Shown: piece after piece, positions 33,844 to 46,370 of the stretch | Position numbering within the stretch: the first letter of the stretch is position 1 | How the letters are laid out: each line of letters begins with the position of its first letter | Notes under the pieces: generated by a model | What the model was told of the DNA's origin: nothing | The model's input: only the letters and a program-made list of their open reading frames with translations | Databases searched by the model: none | Position numbers and translations under genes: made by a program | Assembly (NCBI GenBank): GCA_027405735.1 | Contig: JAPEHQ010000001.1 | Span: 3,100,001-3,164,000 of the forward strand | Reading direction: 5' to 3' | Origin: Mucor racemosus | Lineage: Eukaryota; Mucoromycota; Mucoromycetes; Mucorales; Mucoraceae | Length of the DNA stretch: 64,000 nucleotides

Positions 33844-36289
33844 TTAAACACTTGTATTACGAAGATAAGTAGTTTTATCATCTGCATCTGGCAAATACCT
33901 AAACCTTAACCAAAAGTTGATAACGAGAGCTGCAACAATCAAGATGCAAAGCACAGCTGGCCCATAAATATCATCAAATCTACCATTTTGAGTTGGAGTT
34001 CTCAATTGCCAAGCTCTGTATTGAAATCTTGCAAGAGCATACAATGCTAAAAGTGTGGCTATAAATAAAAACACACCACCACAGATTCTAGATATCTTGT
34101 CTCCAAAATTAAGCAGGTTTAAAGCTACTGTCAATAGTAACGCAGAAAATTGAAGCCATGCAATAAAAGTTCTTTCATTTGCAAAGAATACTTTGGGTTC
34201 AATCTTGATTGCCTTTCCCTTCTTTTTGTTGTTTTTCTTTTGAGTTATGCCTTTTTCCATGTCAAAGTCTTTGAATTTATTGGTTTTGTTGTAAAAAAAT
34301 GTTTGAGGTTGATTTTTGTAAACAATAGGATGACCATCCTGATCCAAGATGAGCTTTCCAGTACTGTTGTTATTACTATTACTATTCCAATCACCATATC
34401 TTGAGTAAGAACTAGATGATTTTGCGCTATTATCCATTGCAGGTGAATGCATTTCCGTCTTTTCATTCATATCGAGGACAATTTTGGGATTTTTATTCTG
34501 TACAATCACAGCGCTACGAGCTAAATTACTATCATTTGAGAGTAGATTCGACGATAATGAGGCATATTCACTATTAGAATGACTTGATCGCAATGAGCTA
34601 TCATGATACTTTTGAGATGGAGAGACAACTGAGCTTGTTCTGCTTCTAGCATTTGCATAAGGTATAATTGAACGAAATTTTTTGCCATTCAAAAGTGGAC
34701 AAAGGCTTCTTGAGCGAGAAAGACCATCATGTTGAATTGATGCCGCTATACCCTTTTCATAAAAGCCAAGCCAACTGGGCTGCTTTTGATTTGTGATGGT
34801 ATTACCTTGAGCTAAGGATACTTGATATATTCCTTGTATATACTTGGAAAACTTTGGAACTTCATGTACAAGCTTACTCTTTTGAGTAAATGTATTTATC
34901 CAGTAAAGAGAAGGATCATCCATTTTTACATTTGTCGATAGTCTAACCTCCATAATAGCATATGGAAAGGTCTTTTTCTGCTTTTCATTTAATTCATTGA
35001 GGGATGTGAAATCTTGTATGTTGAATTGTCGATAAAATTCGATGTCTGTATCAAGTGTAATTATAAGCTTGTCATCATTATTTGGTAGTTCAAATGTCAA
35101 CCGATTATAATTGCATTGTAATATTGGCTTCAACACGCGGGAATGTATAGCATCTTGTGTAGTCTTTGAAAAAGTCCCAGAATCATCTAAATTAAGCTTC
35201 ATAGCTTCTTTTTCATTTATTTCAACATCTTCTACTAGCTCTGCATTGTACGCAACAGTGTGTTTTCGTTGACAAAAGTCTTTTATATCATTCTTGTCGA
35301 TTTTAAATCTGGATTTGCTTGATATATCACCTGAATAAAAACTATTATGAATTTCATCTTCAAAATAGTATACAGATTCATTTGAAAATGAACCATATCT
35401 TTTAAATGTTTGAAAATATGAGTATATTATACTAAACACATCATCATATATTTTGTTTTCACCTTTTGCATTTAATAACTTGATTGTTTTCTTTCTCTTC
35501 AATTCTATCGTTATATACATCCATATAGTCATTATCAAAATATAGATTGGACATTGATATATCTTCATTAACTGACTTTGGTATAACGTAGTTGTGCATA
35601 CAAAGGATGGCAGTAACTTCAGATATATGATCTTGATGAACCCAGTATTTTTTGAATCTTCTTTCAGGTACAACCAAAGCAATATCGAGAGGTTTATTGG
35701 GTAATTGCCTTGCCTTGTAAGTATCATGGCGGCATTCATATCGTAACGCTGATACTTGCTTATAGAATAAATGATTGTGGTTGATTTGAAGCGATGCAAT
35801 GTCATGATGATACACAGATGAACCATCGCAATGATGATCAATAAGAGTCCATTTCTTGTGTTTCTTCAGAATCTTTTCAAATCCTAAATGATTTAAACGA
35901 ATAAAACTAGAGAAATCATTGATATCAAACAATATCTCAATTAAAGTATCATCCAGATTATTGAGAAAATCAGCAGTAGAGTTCTTCACCGGTGACAATT
36001 GGCTATAACGAATATCTTGAGGAATTGCCACATTATTCTTTCGAGCATTTTGTAATAAATGTTCACTGTATTTTATGCGAGATGTAAGTTGTTGTCCGAA
36101 ATTATGAATGAATTGAATCACTTTATTTTTTTCATTTGAGAATAATTGAATAAATGTATTTTCATCTTCTTGATTCCATTCATGATCTAGTTGTCTATTC
36201 TTTAAATCCATTTTCAATAAATCATACTGAATGTATTCAAGCCTCCAAGGGCTCAACATTTGTTCTTTCAAGTAATTTCCAAACTTCAT
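33844..36289 (-). CDS. VTC-family SPX protein, degenerate polymerase domain
   Basis: Two exons, 36289-35463 and 35398-33844, joined across a 64-bp GT-AG intron, give 793 aa. The splice rebuilds NNQVIKCKRYGSF, collinear with GAEAIRIRWYGQS of the neighbouring paralogue. Order: SPX domain (from MKFGNYLKEQ, about 1-150), VTC polyphosphate-polymerase-like domain (about 205-540), a Ser-rich linker, then DUF202 with three membrane segments (FFANERTFIAWLQF onward). Of the tunnel residues, the first Lys (K214) and YNR are kept, but both Arg of RxR are Lys, the ERK motif is replaced by FEDE, and the second Arg of RIS is lost. It is probably a non-catalytic accessory subunit like Vtc2/Vtc3 of the vacuolar polyphosphate polymerase complex. 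The start is the SPX methionine, not an upstream in-frame ATG at 36379. Confidence 0.87.
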
Positions 36290-36427
36290 ATTTTGATTAT
36301 AAGAAACAGAAAGAAAGTAGATTTCAATCAAATGCAAGTTTAGATATATATGAACCCGTATATTTGTATTTATAATCATTTTAATTCAATTCAAACTTTT
36401 ACCGATATTTTTAAATTAGAACAGTTT

Positions 36428-36492
36428 TAATAATAATAATAATAATAATGATCATGATAATGATAATGATAATGATAATAATAGTAATAGTA

Positions 36493-36527
<35 letters not shown>
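36428..36527. repeat. AAT-type microsatellite between the VTC genes
   Basis: About 100 bp of AAT, AATGAT and AATAGT trinucleotide-type repeats lie in the 259-bp gap between the two VTC genes. Confidence 0.9.
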
Positions 36528-36528
<1 letters not shown>

Positions 36529-36548
36529 TATAAGTAACAGGCTCATGT

Positions 36549-38872
36549 CTAAACAGAAGGTTCTACATATAATTCTCCACTTTCTGATGAAATAAATAAA
36601 AGAGGGGCTCGAAGGTAGAAATTAATACCTAAAGCAGTTACAAGCAATACACATAAAAGAATTGGGCCATAAATATCTTCCATATTCACCAAGCCTCGAC
36701 CAGTTCTCATTTGATAAGCTCTTAATTGGAAGCGAACTAATGCATAACTAAATTTTAAATTATCAGTAAAAATGTATACATATAGCATATAAAAACTTAC
36801 ATTGAAATGATTGATGAAAACACAATAAAACATGCTCCTACAACTCTTGATATTCTATCACCATTATTAAGCAAATTCAATGAAACTGTCATCAATAATG
36901 CACAAAATTGTAACCAAGCAATAAATGTTCTTTCATTTGCAAAGAATGCCTTGGGATCTAACTTTTTGATAAAAGAACCTTTCTTTCGCTTTCCTCCAGG
37001 GGTTCCTCTGTCCATCATAGCACTTGCAGGCGTCATTGGTAAAGATTTACTATCTTCTTTCTTCTTTTCATCTGAGAAATTATTGTTTGCCCAGAATCTT
37101 GAAATCATATCTCGACCAGGAGTAGCTGTTGTTTCAGGCACTGGGTTCCGTGAGAAATTAAGCGACAAATGAGGTACATTGGTTGATTGACCTTTTCGAG
37201 ATAATTTGTTGGATATTCTAGTTTCATCATCCACAGCAAAACCTAAACTAATCTTCTTTGATTGTTGATTTGGAGGAGGCGCAGGTCCAGATTTATTCTG
37301 GATATCTGAGGAGTCGTCATAAGCTAGTGATCTTCTATGCTTTCCGTTAAAGAGTGCTCTGAAACTTTGAGATCGAGATAATCCAACATTCGGTGTAATG
37401 GGCTTTCGGATATCACCCAAAAGTTCATCCAGCCAATATGGCATAACAGGTATTTTATCCTTGAACAAGTAGCTTGCACCATGAATATATTTGGAAAATC
37501 GAGGAACTTCATATACCAAATGGCTATTCAATAAAGACGTTAACCAAGCAGGAGCTTCTTGACCTAAATGGCTTTGAATTTTAGTCTCTAGAATAGCATA
37601 AGGGAATCGCAAAATGTCTGAATCATTGACATTACGGAACGGATGATCAATACCAACATCAGGTCTTCTCCAATTGTGGCTACCATTAGGCATTGCGCGT
37701 CTCTGTTTACCGTCCATATGGTCTTCTTTTATGAATGTCAAATTGGAATCTAAACTTATTCTTAAACGTTGATCTCCTGGTAATTGAAATGCTGTTCTGT
37801 TATAAAATACTCGACACATGGGCTTGAGATTTTTAGTCTTGACAGAGTTTTGAATACCATTTGCAACAAAATGGTTATCAGCAATAGATATTTGATCCAT
37901 TTTTCCTTTCTTTTCAAGATCTTGTCTAAAATTGTCAGCCGAGTAAGCTCCACTTATGAAATCATTCACTTGAGGTTCTTTTAATCTGAATCGATCTTTG
38001 ACAGATTTATCATTGAGCCATGCAGCATGATGAGTTTTTCTTTCAATATAAACATCATCATTTAATTCATCGCTTTGACCATACCAACGAATACGAATGG
38101 CTTCAGCACCTTTAGCTCTTGCAAGACGTCCTTGATACAAATCAAAGTTTTCATTATCGTAATATATACTTGATACAGCAGCATCCTTTGAATCATATTG
38201 CTTTTTTTGGTTAAACACATGCACAGGAAGATGAAGTAAAATAATTGCCTTCACTTCAGTAATATGATCAGGATGAATCCAATACTTGTTGGTTGCTCTT
38301 TCAAATGCAGTTTGATCACCACCTTGACTATAAGCATTAGTTGATCTTGGGTTTCCATAAAGTCGACAGAGATCATGCATATCTGAAATTCTAACAATCA
38401 TTACATCAAAACGTTGTTTATCGAGAGGATATAAATCCAAAAGTCTTCCGAAATAGTATGATTTGAGGTCTCCACCAGTCCATTTATCATGCTTCTTGAC
38501 AATCTTTTCAAATCCTGCCAAATTGAGTTCATGAAATTTAGCTAAATCATCAACATCAATCAAAATTTCAGCCAAACTATCAGCGACAGAATCATATGCA
38601 GTTGCTCTAGTTTTAGGGATTTCCTTGTAGTCTCTCAATACAGATTCACAGTAATCAATACGGCTAATAAGGGCTTTTTGACGAACTTGAACAAAGGTAA
38701 AAACCTTTTTTAATTCCATTTCTATTTGGTTAACAAAGTTCTTGTCATCTTGAGTACTCCAAACGCCATTCGTATGCTGAATTTTTAAATGGCTTTTGAG
38801 TTTATTGTAATGAATGTATGAATCTCTCCATGCTTCATTGATTTTTGAGTTGAGTTCTGCTCCAAATTTCAT
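36549..38872 (-). CDS. VTC4: VTC polyphosphate polymerase, catalytic-type (Vtc4-like)
   Basis: Two exons, 38872-36801 and 36747-36549, with a 53-bp intron, give 756 aa. The splice yields SIISIYALVRFQLRAYQMR, matching the paralogue. SPX domain at about 1-150, polymerase domain about 190-480, linker with a GLSRSQSFRALFNGK segment, then DUF202 with three membrane helices. All residues known from the yeast Vtc4 active tunnel are present at almost the same positions: K196, R260, R262, K279, R359, R371, E429 and K461. The enzyme makes polyphosphate from ATP and moves it into the vacuole; the SPX domain senses inositol pyrophosphates. The linker is longer than in yeast Vtc4 and resembles Vtc2/3. Same strand and 259 bp upstream of the degenerate paralogue, so a tandem duplication. 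Confidence 0.92.
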
Positions 38873-39399
38873 AGTTGTTAAAAATCAAATAAACTATAGC
38901 AACTGATAAATCTATCGAAAAATGTCAGTCATTTCATTAGTTTTAGAAGAAAATTCCTAACCTTTAAAGAGTTTTCACAAAGTAATAAATAGTTTAGTAA
39001 TAACAAAAAGAGAAATATTTTTTAGATATAAAAGAGATCAATGTTGTTAAGGTTTTCTTACGTCAAAAAGTTGATGTATTCAAAGTTTCAAAGTGAACAT
39101 TTGAATGGAATCAACAAATAAATTGTTGATGGTTCATTTTGAATTTTTACTAATCAACAAACTTTATGACAGAAATATATTTTTTTCTGTTTCATAAATG
39201 AAAGCATACCCTGTTCAAATCTCTGAACGTTTATCTTTACAATTAGGTTGCTTTTATCTGTTAAAAAAATACAACGCATTTCTTTGAAAATTGTGCAAAA
39301 TAGGGCCCAACTTTTTGCATTAAAAAAATATCCCGAGCTCTTTTTCAAAAAAAATAATACGTAATTTTAAGCAAATAAGCAAATCTTTATTATATGTTT
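38873..39399. other. Intergenic: VTC4 promoter and TRAPPC11 3' flank
   Basis: 527 bp without coding sense. No CACGTG-type phosphate-response site was found. Confidence 0.55.
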
Positions 39400-42300
39400 T
39401 TACAACGTTCTTTTAGCATTTACAAATGCCAGTATAGGTTGAGGTAAAGATACATCGGATGGACTTCCTGTTTGCTTTTGTTGTAAATCATTATCTAATG
39501 CCATTGAAATTCCACTACCTGAAATTTCAACAGGAACTTCTCTTTCCCCACTTTGTTGTTGAGATGCCATTACCTTGAGGCGAGGTAATTTTACTTTACC
39601 AGCTAATAAAGGATAACATGTGTAATGATATACAGCTCGAGAAAGGGGCAAAACACGACCCTTGAGTTGTTTGTAGCCTGAAAATACAAATGCTTCACTG
39701 ATTTCAATGGAGGCATTGTATTCGGACAAGTACTCTGTGGGATTATAAACGGTATAGGATAAAGTGAATGGTTCACCTAAATATATTTCAGATGGTATAT
39801 CTAGACAATTTTGTTGTTTAATTGAAATAATTTGGTATACAAGTAATAAAATATAGATTACCTGCTAATACAACAAGACCTTGTTGTTGAAATTGGATTG
39901 ATGGCAAGGAAATAACCGATTTATAATATTGATCATTCTGGTCTCCAGATCTTTTCCATTCAATAACAATATTACCCGGAGGCACAGCTGTTTGTTCCTC
40001 TGTTAAATCACTTGTAGTCAATTGGAAAAGATAATTTGCATTATAAATATGCCCTGTTTTCCAAGCTAAAATAGTATGTAAATATATTGCTGCTTGATAC
40101 AAAAAAAAAAAAAAAAAAAAAAAAAAAAACAGCTACTCACTTTGATTATCAAAATCATCCATTCTCGAAATTAAAGATAGCGAAGTATACATATGATTGA
40201 ATGTCTACCATTAAATATTACTATTGGATTTCTTTGAACTCTATAAATTTGCGAATTTACCTCATCTTTTTCTAATTGTACATGCTTGATATCTAAATCC
40301 CAAGCAGAAAAGCAGCGAAGAGCAGCAACCAAAAGCCATCTTTCTGATTTCTCCAATTCAGGAGAGATAGATTTCTTTAATTTTTCACTCTGTGCACATA
40401 ATTCAAAGTTAGCATCAAAAGGAGCAATAAATGGGATGCGAAGTGAATCGGCTTTTTCAACATTTTGTGATGCATCTTTTCCAACAATTGAGTATTTTAC
40501 TGTAATAGTAATCAATCTTGAGCCGGTAACATTTCCACCATGAAGGTAGACAGATTTTGTTGTTGATTTTCCAGGTTCAATTTGTCCAACATTAGTTTCT
40601 TTCAAAGCTGCATGGGCCTCTTTTTCTTCATCAATGTTAAAAGTGATATAATCGTCATTGACAATACCTTCTGAATTCTTGATTTCTGCAACAAGTATAG
40701 CTTCAACGGTTTCTGTTTCTGAACTTGTCATCGTAATATCAAGTTTAAACAATTCGTCTAAAAGCGCAGGAGCTGCATGGTCAAATTTCAGATCAAGGCT
40801 GGGTGGTTTTTGCATAACACTGAAAAGATATAAATTAATGATCTATGCAGCAATCTCTATACATAAAATACTTACGTTGCGGTTGATAAATGACCTCGAC
40901 CATCGAGGATTTTATAAATTGGTTTTTCACCTGCATAAGATTCAAGCCATTTTCTTCTAGAAGCAGGTTGTTCTTCAGTGATTTTATCTAGATCGTATTT
41001 CAATTCAACTTGCCAATGAGGTGTAATAATATCAAAACAAACACTCAATATCTTTAATTCACCACAATCTTGAGGAATAACAGAGCCTTGCAAAGCTTTG
41101 GTTTGTCCCTTGAATACTCGAAGATCAGCTTCAGTTGTATACCAATCTTGATAATCGCCCTCCTCTGTAACTTTAGATAGACCCTTTGAGAAATCAATCA
41201 ACTCGACAATTTTGGGCTCTTGTTCAGCTCCAGTATCTCTTAAAATAACATTATATTGTGGATTATTGAATAATACTTTGACTGCATTAAAACGGAATGG
41301 AACTGGAGGCGATTTCTTGTTGGTTTTTACAATGATTTGATAATCTACAGGTGTGCCTACAAAGTTTGTCTGCTTTTTAATTTGAACCTGACAGGTTAGG
41401 AATGCATTGATTTGATCCATATTAACAACAAGAGGTGCATGTTTCTCTGCATTAGCTGTTGGATGAACAGTTAAAATATCAAACAACTCTTTTTGAATAT
41501 CATTTCGTTTATTTTCTGTCATTGGCAAATCATCAGACATAAGTTCCACCAAGCATTCCACAGCTCTTTCCCATGATCCCAACTCTTTAGCACAACGTAA
41601 AGACCATCTTAAAATAGATGTGAGTACCATATGCCATTTCTCCTTTCTATAGGTTTTGCCAATACGTTCAAAGAATTTGATGGCCATTTCAAATTTGCCA
41701 GTTTCATAATATGTACCAGCAATTTCTGCAGCCAAATAAAGTGTCATACGTCCATTTCGGTATCTTTTGAATTGTTCATAACTTTTAGTCAAGAGCTCAA
41801 TAGTTAAACTTGAATGATCCACAAGCTTTTCATTTTGTAAAATGGGATTTTCTGTTGAATTACTTCCTTCTGCTCGTTCAATTTCTAAAAATCGTCGTCT
41901 GCGTTCAGCGCAACACATGGCTGCTAAATGATAATAAAATCCAGGGTGTTGAAGAACAGCTCCAGGATTACAACCGCTGGTATTTGTGATTCCTCCACTA
42001 GAATTTCCAAGCATTGGACTACTGGGTGTCCCTCCTACAGATGATGTGAGATAAGCAGTTGGTAATGGCACTTTATATCCAGCTTGAATGGCTGCATCTA
42101 TAATATCAGCAAAAATCCGATATCTATAATAGTACTGAATTGAGCAAAAACATATTTACATTTACAAACAAACAACTTACTGTTTTGAAAGCCATGCCCA
42201 ATATTCAAACGTATGTTCTCCCATACCCCAAGTAGGTGAATACGATTGGAACATGTGTAAATGACCATTGAGTTGACTCAATGCTGCAGTTGGATCATTC

Positions 42301-43747
42301 ATGTACAAGTGAAATTTACAAATTTTAACATTAATACAATCTGCTAATGTGCGAGCCTCTTTCCAACGTTTGCCGTGAACCGTCAAATTGACATGACCCA
42401 TTGTAATAGATGAAGTTGGGGCAAGCATATCTGCAATAATACCATAAGCTGCTTCATACGTCTTTAATGCTCCATCTATATCTTGTTTAGCTTCTTGGAA
42501 AAAAGCTAATTTAATATCATATCTCAATATCCATCCTATAACTGAAAGTGGTTGTGGTTCTGTAGATGATAAATCAGGTGTAGTTCTGGGAACTTGAGAA
42601 GGTGATGGTAATTTTGATTTCTTTTTACGAATTTTCTTCAAACGATTGCTATAAAAGTGAAGTGCTGGTTCATAAAGTGCTCGATATAGACTATTGTTAA
42701 GTGAAAAAAGTTAGACGGTACGATCCTGTTGAATTGCTGTATAATGGAGTTACCCGTTCACAAATTCTTGAATCTCGGTGGATGTGCCTGGCGCAATTGT
42801 GAAAAATGAGCTTTTAGCATCTAACCCGCATTGCTTTCGAATAGATGAAAGCCTCTCCTCTACTGATTGATCTAACCACGATATTTAATCACTATTTTTT
42901 GACATTTTGCATAAAACATTTACCTGTATAACGTTGCTTTAAAACTATAACGGCTGCAAATTTGATTCCTTTTTCCTGAAAGTATTTACTACATTTGCTG
43001 TTAATTTCTCAAATTTTACGCCTGTAAGAAAAAAAAGTATTTACCGTCTAGCATTAATTTCAATTGCTAAATTTGTATCATGCTCACGTTCGGTAGGGTC
43101 AATGAGCACTTGAGAAGCCAAAGGACCAGTTTCTCGTTGTAGCCTAGGAGGACTTCCAGGCTCTGCTTGCCAATCCCATAAATCGTAGAAACCTACAACA
43201 ACACTTGGAGAATACAAGTGCTTTTTAATCCATAATGGGGTCATCAAACCGTCTGGATAAAGTGGCGAATCATGCGAAAGAGGTGAAAGATTGGAGTGAG
43301 GTGGAGGCAAATTAGGAGCTGCTGGTGATGGTTTTTGAGGCAATACATAATCCTTTAAATATAAATGTTAGTTTAGGCTACACGTTTCCAAGATTAATCA
43401 GTCCTAAATACCTTGGAAACAGTTATAACCCGAAAAGGTGGAGGCACTTGATTACTAGATACATATCGAGAAGCTTCGTATAAAGTATAATCTGATTTGC
43501 TCGTGAATACATTCAATAAAGAACTAGCTAAACCGGATCTTGTGGTCGCTGCTGCTGCCGTTGCTGGTTGTGGTATTATGGATGAAGGTGAATTATCAGT
43601 TGAGTTTGTGGCAGAAGAAGGAGTTGCAGGTTCATCTATATCTACTAACTTTGTCTCATCTATAGCTGTTGTTGTTGATGTTGTAAGACCATACAAGGCC
43701 AATACAGGCACAGGATGAAGTAAATATTCGGGTGGATATGAATACAT
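39400..43747 (-). CDS. TRAPPC11: TRAPP complex subunit TRAPPC11 (foie gras/Gryzun)
   Basis: Nine exons: 43747-43412, 43352-43045, 42997-42924, 42871-42754, 42690-42181, 42123-40876, 40819-40209, 40065-39862 and 39800-39400; all phases agree, 1269 aa. The N-terminus reads YPPEYLLHPVPVLALYGL, then FYDLWDWQ, INARRKCSKYFQEKGIKFA and FTIAPGTSTEIQEFV. The foie gras domain covers about residues 320-660 (ILRYDIKLAFFQEAKQD, ADCINVKICKFHLY, FEYWAWLSKQYRIFADII). The C-terminus holds the Gryzun-type beta-rich region, ending GYKQLKGRVLPLSRAVYHYT. TRAPPC11 is part of the TRAPP III tether acting in ER-Golgi traffic and autophagy as a Rab1/Ypt1 GEF complex. The sixth intron acceptor and the 143-bp seventh intron are the least certain junctions. 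An upstream in-frame ATG (43810) is possible. Divergent from PDCD5. Confidence 0.87.
40101..40129 (-). repeat. 29-nt A run (T run in sense) inside TRAPPC11 intron 7
   Basis: An uninterrupted run of 29 A on the + strand lies within the intron 40208-40066. In the transcript it is a U29 tract about 35 nt before the acceptor, where a polypyrimidine tract belongs, but far longer than usual. Confidence 0.9.
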
Positions 43748-43949
43748 CCTTTGAATATTGTAGAAAGAAAGGGTTTGTTTCTGTGTGTGCCCTTTCTCTA
43801 TAAGCAAACAAAGCAAACTTGATTAACACTGGGTTTTAAAGATTGAATGCTGCTTGCTGTGTATGATGGTGACATCGAAGTGAAAGAACACAATTTTTTC
43901 TTTTTGTTTCCATACACCTTTTTTCTTTTAACTTATAAATACATACATC
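43748..43949. promoter_or_regulatory. Divergent promoter TRAPPC11 / PDCD5
   Basis: About 200 bp between divergent starts, rich in T/C toward the PDCD5 side. No specific binding site recognised. Confidence 0.5.
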
Positions 43950-44709
43950 ATGGAGGACGACGAGCTTCAAGCTATCAGAGCTAGACGTTTAGCAGAATTA
44001 CAAGGAAAGAGTGGAGGACAAGCAGAACAAGTAAATTATTCATTTGTAGGATTATTTGACATTTCAGCTAAAATTTCGGTTGATTTAGAGTGGTGGTTTC
44101 TCTGGTGCTCCTGGTATGGGCGGCGCTGCTGCTGGCGGTTCAAAGGAAGATGCTGAAAAGAAAGGGTAAATTTTTTTTAAAAAAATTAGTGCATGAATCA
44201 GTTGGTTAATCAAGAATATCAATAGACAAATGGAAGAGATGCGTCGTAATATGGTATGTTTTATAATGGCATATTATCGAATGATAATATTTAACATGGC
44301 CTTGTATATAGTTGTATCAAATTTTGGATAATTCTGCTCGTGAAAGATGTATGTAGTCGTAACATAAAGGCCCTAGATATTAGGAAGGTTTATTGATTGT
44401 TTGATTTGTTTTACATAGTGGGCCGCATTCAAATGGTCAAGGCCGATAAAGCTCGCGCTGTTGAAGATCTTTTGATTAGAATGGCACAATCCAACCAATT
44501 GAGAAGCAAAATTACTGAAAAGCAATTGATTGATCTTTTGGGCCAAATCAATCAACAGGATTCCAGTTCTACTCAAACACGTATTGTGGTATGTTTTTTT
44601 TTAAAAAAAAAAAGATATAAAACGACAATGGCACGATGTTAACCATGTTGAATTTTTGTAGTATAATCGTAGACAATATGAAGATTCAGACGAGGAATAT
44701 GATTTATAA
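43950..44709 (+). CDS. PDCD5: PDCD5/TFAR19-family DNA-binding protein
   Basis: Six exons: 43950-44030, 44089-44165, 44226-44253, 44312-44348, 44419-44588 and 44662-44709; 146 aa, every junction in phase. The spliced protein begins MEDDELQAIRARRLAELQ, has a Gly/Ala-rich spacer (GAPGMGGAAAGG), then MEEMRRNMLYQILDNSARER, MVKADKARAVEDLLIRMAQ, ITEKQLIDLLGQI and the family end YNRRQYEDSDEEYDL. This matches the compact helical PDCD5/TFAR19 family, conserved from archaea to humans. Human PDCD5 is linked to apoptosis and to chaperonin (CCT) function; in fungi its role is less clear. Two exons are very short (28 and 37 nt). Confidence 0.94.
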
Positions 44710-45049
44710 TTTAATCGATGAATTTCGAGAGTGCATTTTCAATTAATAAAACCGCAATTTTCTTGATAAAATATATAAATATACACGGGTTGACACGTCA
44801 TAAGATTAAATATCCAAGTGCTGCTGTAACAAGCATTAATCAAACATGACATCTCTTTTGCATAAAGGGCATTTTTGCAAATAAAATATAATTGGAAAAA
44901 TTTAAACCGTTATCTGGTAAACTAAATGCATCAAAAAATAAATACATTTCGGTGATAATAGTTTAGATATACATGCTTTCATATATATACTAAGACATCT
45001 ATTTAATTTTAATATTATTTTTGTCCTCAAAAGTATGATGTTCAACCAA
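44710..45049. other. Gene-free sequence 3' of PDCD5
   Basis: AT-rich flank with AATAAA-like sites just after the stop. No gene seen. Confidence 0.5.
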
Positions 45050-46370
45050 ATCTATAAAAAGTGGTTGCCGTAACTGTTGAAGTTTCTAATTTTCAACATT
45101 GGAGGGTATTTTACACTAAAAAAACTTTTAGAATATAGTTCAGGCACTGAGAAATAGATACGGGATGGCCGTATTATGCTACCTGTTCCTGAAACTATTA
45201 TATATCTCACGAAAGACACAAAATCAGTTAAAATTTACTACATTTTCCCAAAAACGTAGGTCCGACATTTCATCCCTCCCCAACTTTTTTTTTCACTAAA
45301 TAACACCAAGAATAAATTATATGCCCATGTACCTGAGATGTTCAACTTTAATCCAAAAATAAGTATCCGAAAATATCCTATTTTTTGCAGGTGGTATTAA
45401 TTTTTCAGTACTTATGTTTCAGATTTTTACGCGTATTTCACTGCTAAAGGATTGAAAACTTCGAGGCTCCATATCTCCAAAAAAAGTTAAGCTATACTAA
45501 CACTTTCTAATAATAAAAATTACTTGTTTTAAGACACTTTATAGCATATTTCAGTAGGAAAAAATTCTGAACACTTTTATTTTTTTTTCATTTTTTTTCA
45601 TTTTTGTAGTAGAATTCAAAATATTCGTTAAATCGAGCAGTATTTTTTTCTACATTCATATCATCAACCTCGCTGAGCTCTCTCGGATCCAATTTAGTTC
45701 TTTTCAAAATATTGATTTTTAGTGGAGTTATCCTCAAAAATATTTACAAAGAGATACCTTTGTTTCTAGCTTCAATTTCCCCCCTGTATACCCTTATCCC
45801 AAATTCTGAATTACAAATTTGTTTTGACAAAAATCTCATTTTCTCTACGAAAAATTTAATTGGAAAGTTTAGTAATGGCTCGATCAATAGATAATTTTGT
45901 TGTACATTATCTCCATTGCTTATATTTGAAACATGTGTACAAAAAGTGTTGTGTATCTTCAAAAAACCTCCAAAATTTCAATTGCATTTTGCGCAAAATT
46001 TAATGTGAAACATTTGTTTAAATTTGTTTAAATAGATGCAGAATTTTAACCTGCACAAAAACTATTTAATAGGCTAGATGAACTTGTTTTGCAGTTCATG
46101 AGTGATTGAATGAGTTTGTTTTTTCCATCATTTTACGATCATTTCGACAACAAATCGATTTTGGAGCTCCGTTATCATAGTTCTAAGCTGCAATGTGAAC
46201 TATCATTTTGATTATCTCGACGAAAAATCAATATTTTTTGCTGAAACAAAAAATTCAAAGGAGCTTTCAGTTGGGTAACTATCTTGTGAATACAAAAAAT
46301 TAATACCTCAATTTAGGTGTCCAATTTTTTACAACTGATTTTAGATTAATTTTGGTCAACTTTGGCTGTC
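45050..46370 (-). repeat. Dispersed repeat family R, copy 4 (inverted)
   Basis: On the - strand it reads through the R landmarks: TATTAATTTTTTGTATTC near 46310, the CGAAAAATCAATATT stretch, TTTCGTAGAGAAAATGAG and TATGCTATAAAGTG, down to ACATGGGCATATAATTTAT near 45325. Frames are disrupted. It lies directly next to LTR element B. Confidence 0.8.

Noticed and set aside
35399..35841. Possible frameshift between the SPX part and the rest of the downstream VTC gene
   Set aside because: A 64-bp GT-AG intron at 35462-35399 joins the frames in phase and restores alignment to the paralogue, so the gene is intact.
40156..40163. Extra small exon between TRAPPC11 exons 7 and 8 (around 40140-40163)
   Set aside because: GT/AG sites exist for a 23-nt exon, but its length breaks the reading phase into the next exon. 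A single 143-bp intron keeps the frame.
43748..43816. Longer N-terminus for TRAPPC11
   Set aside because: The extra 23 residues lack resemblance to the family, whose conserved start is close to YPPEYLLHPVPV. Kept only as an alternative.
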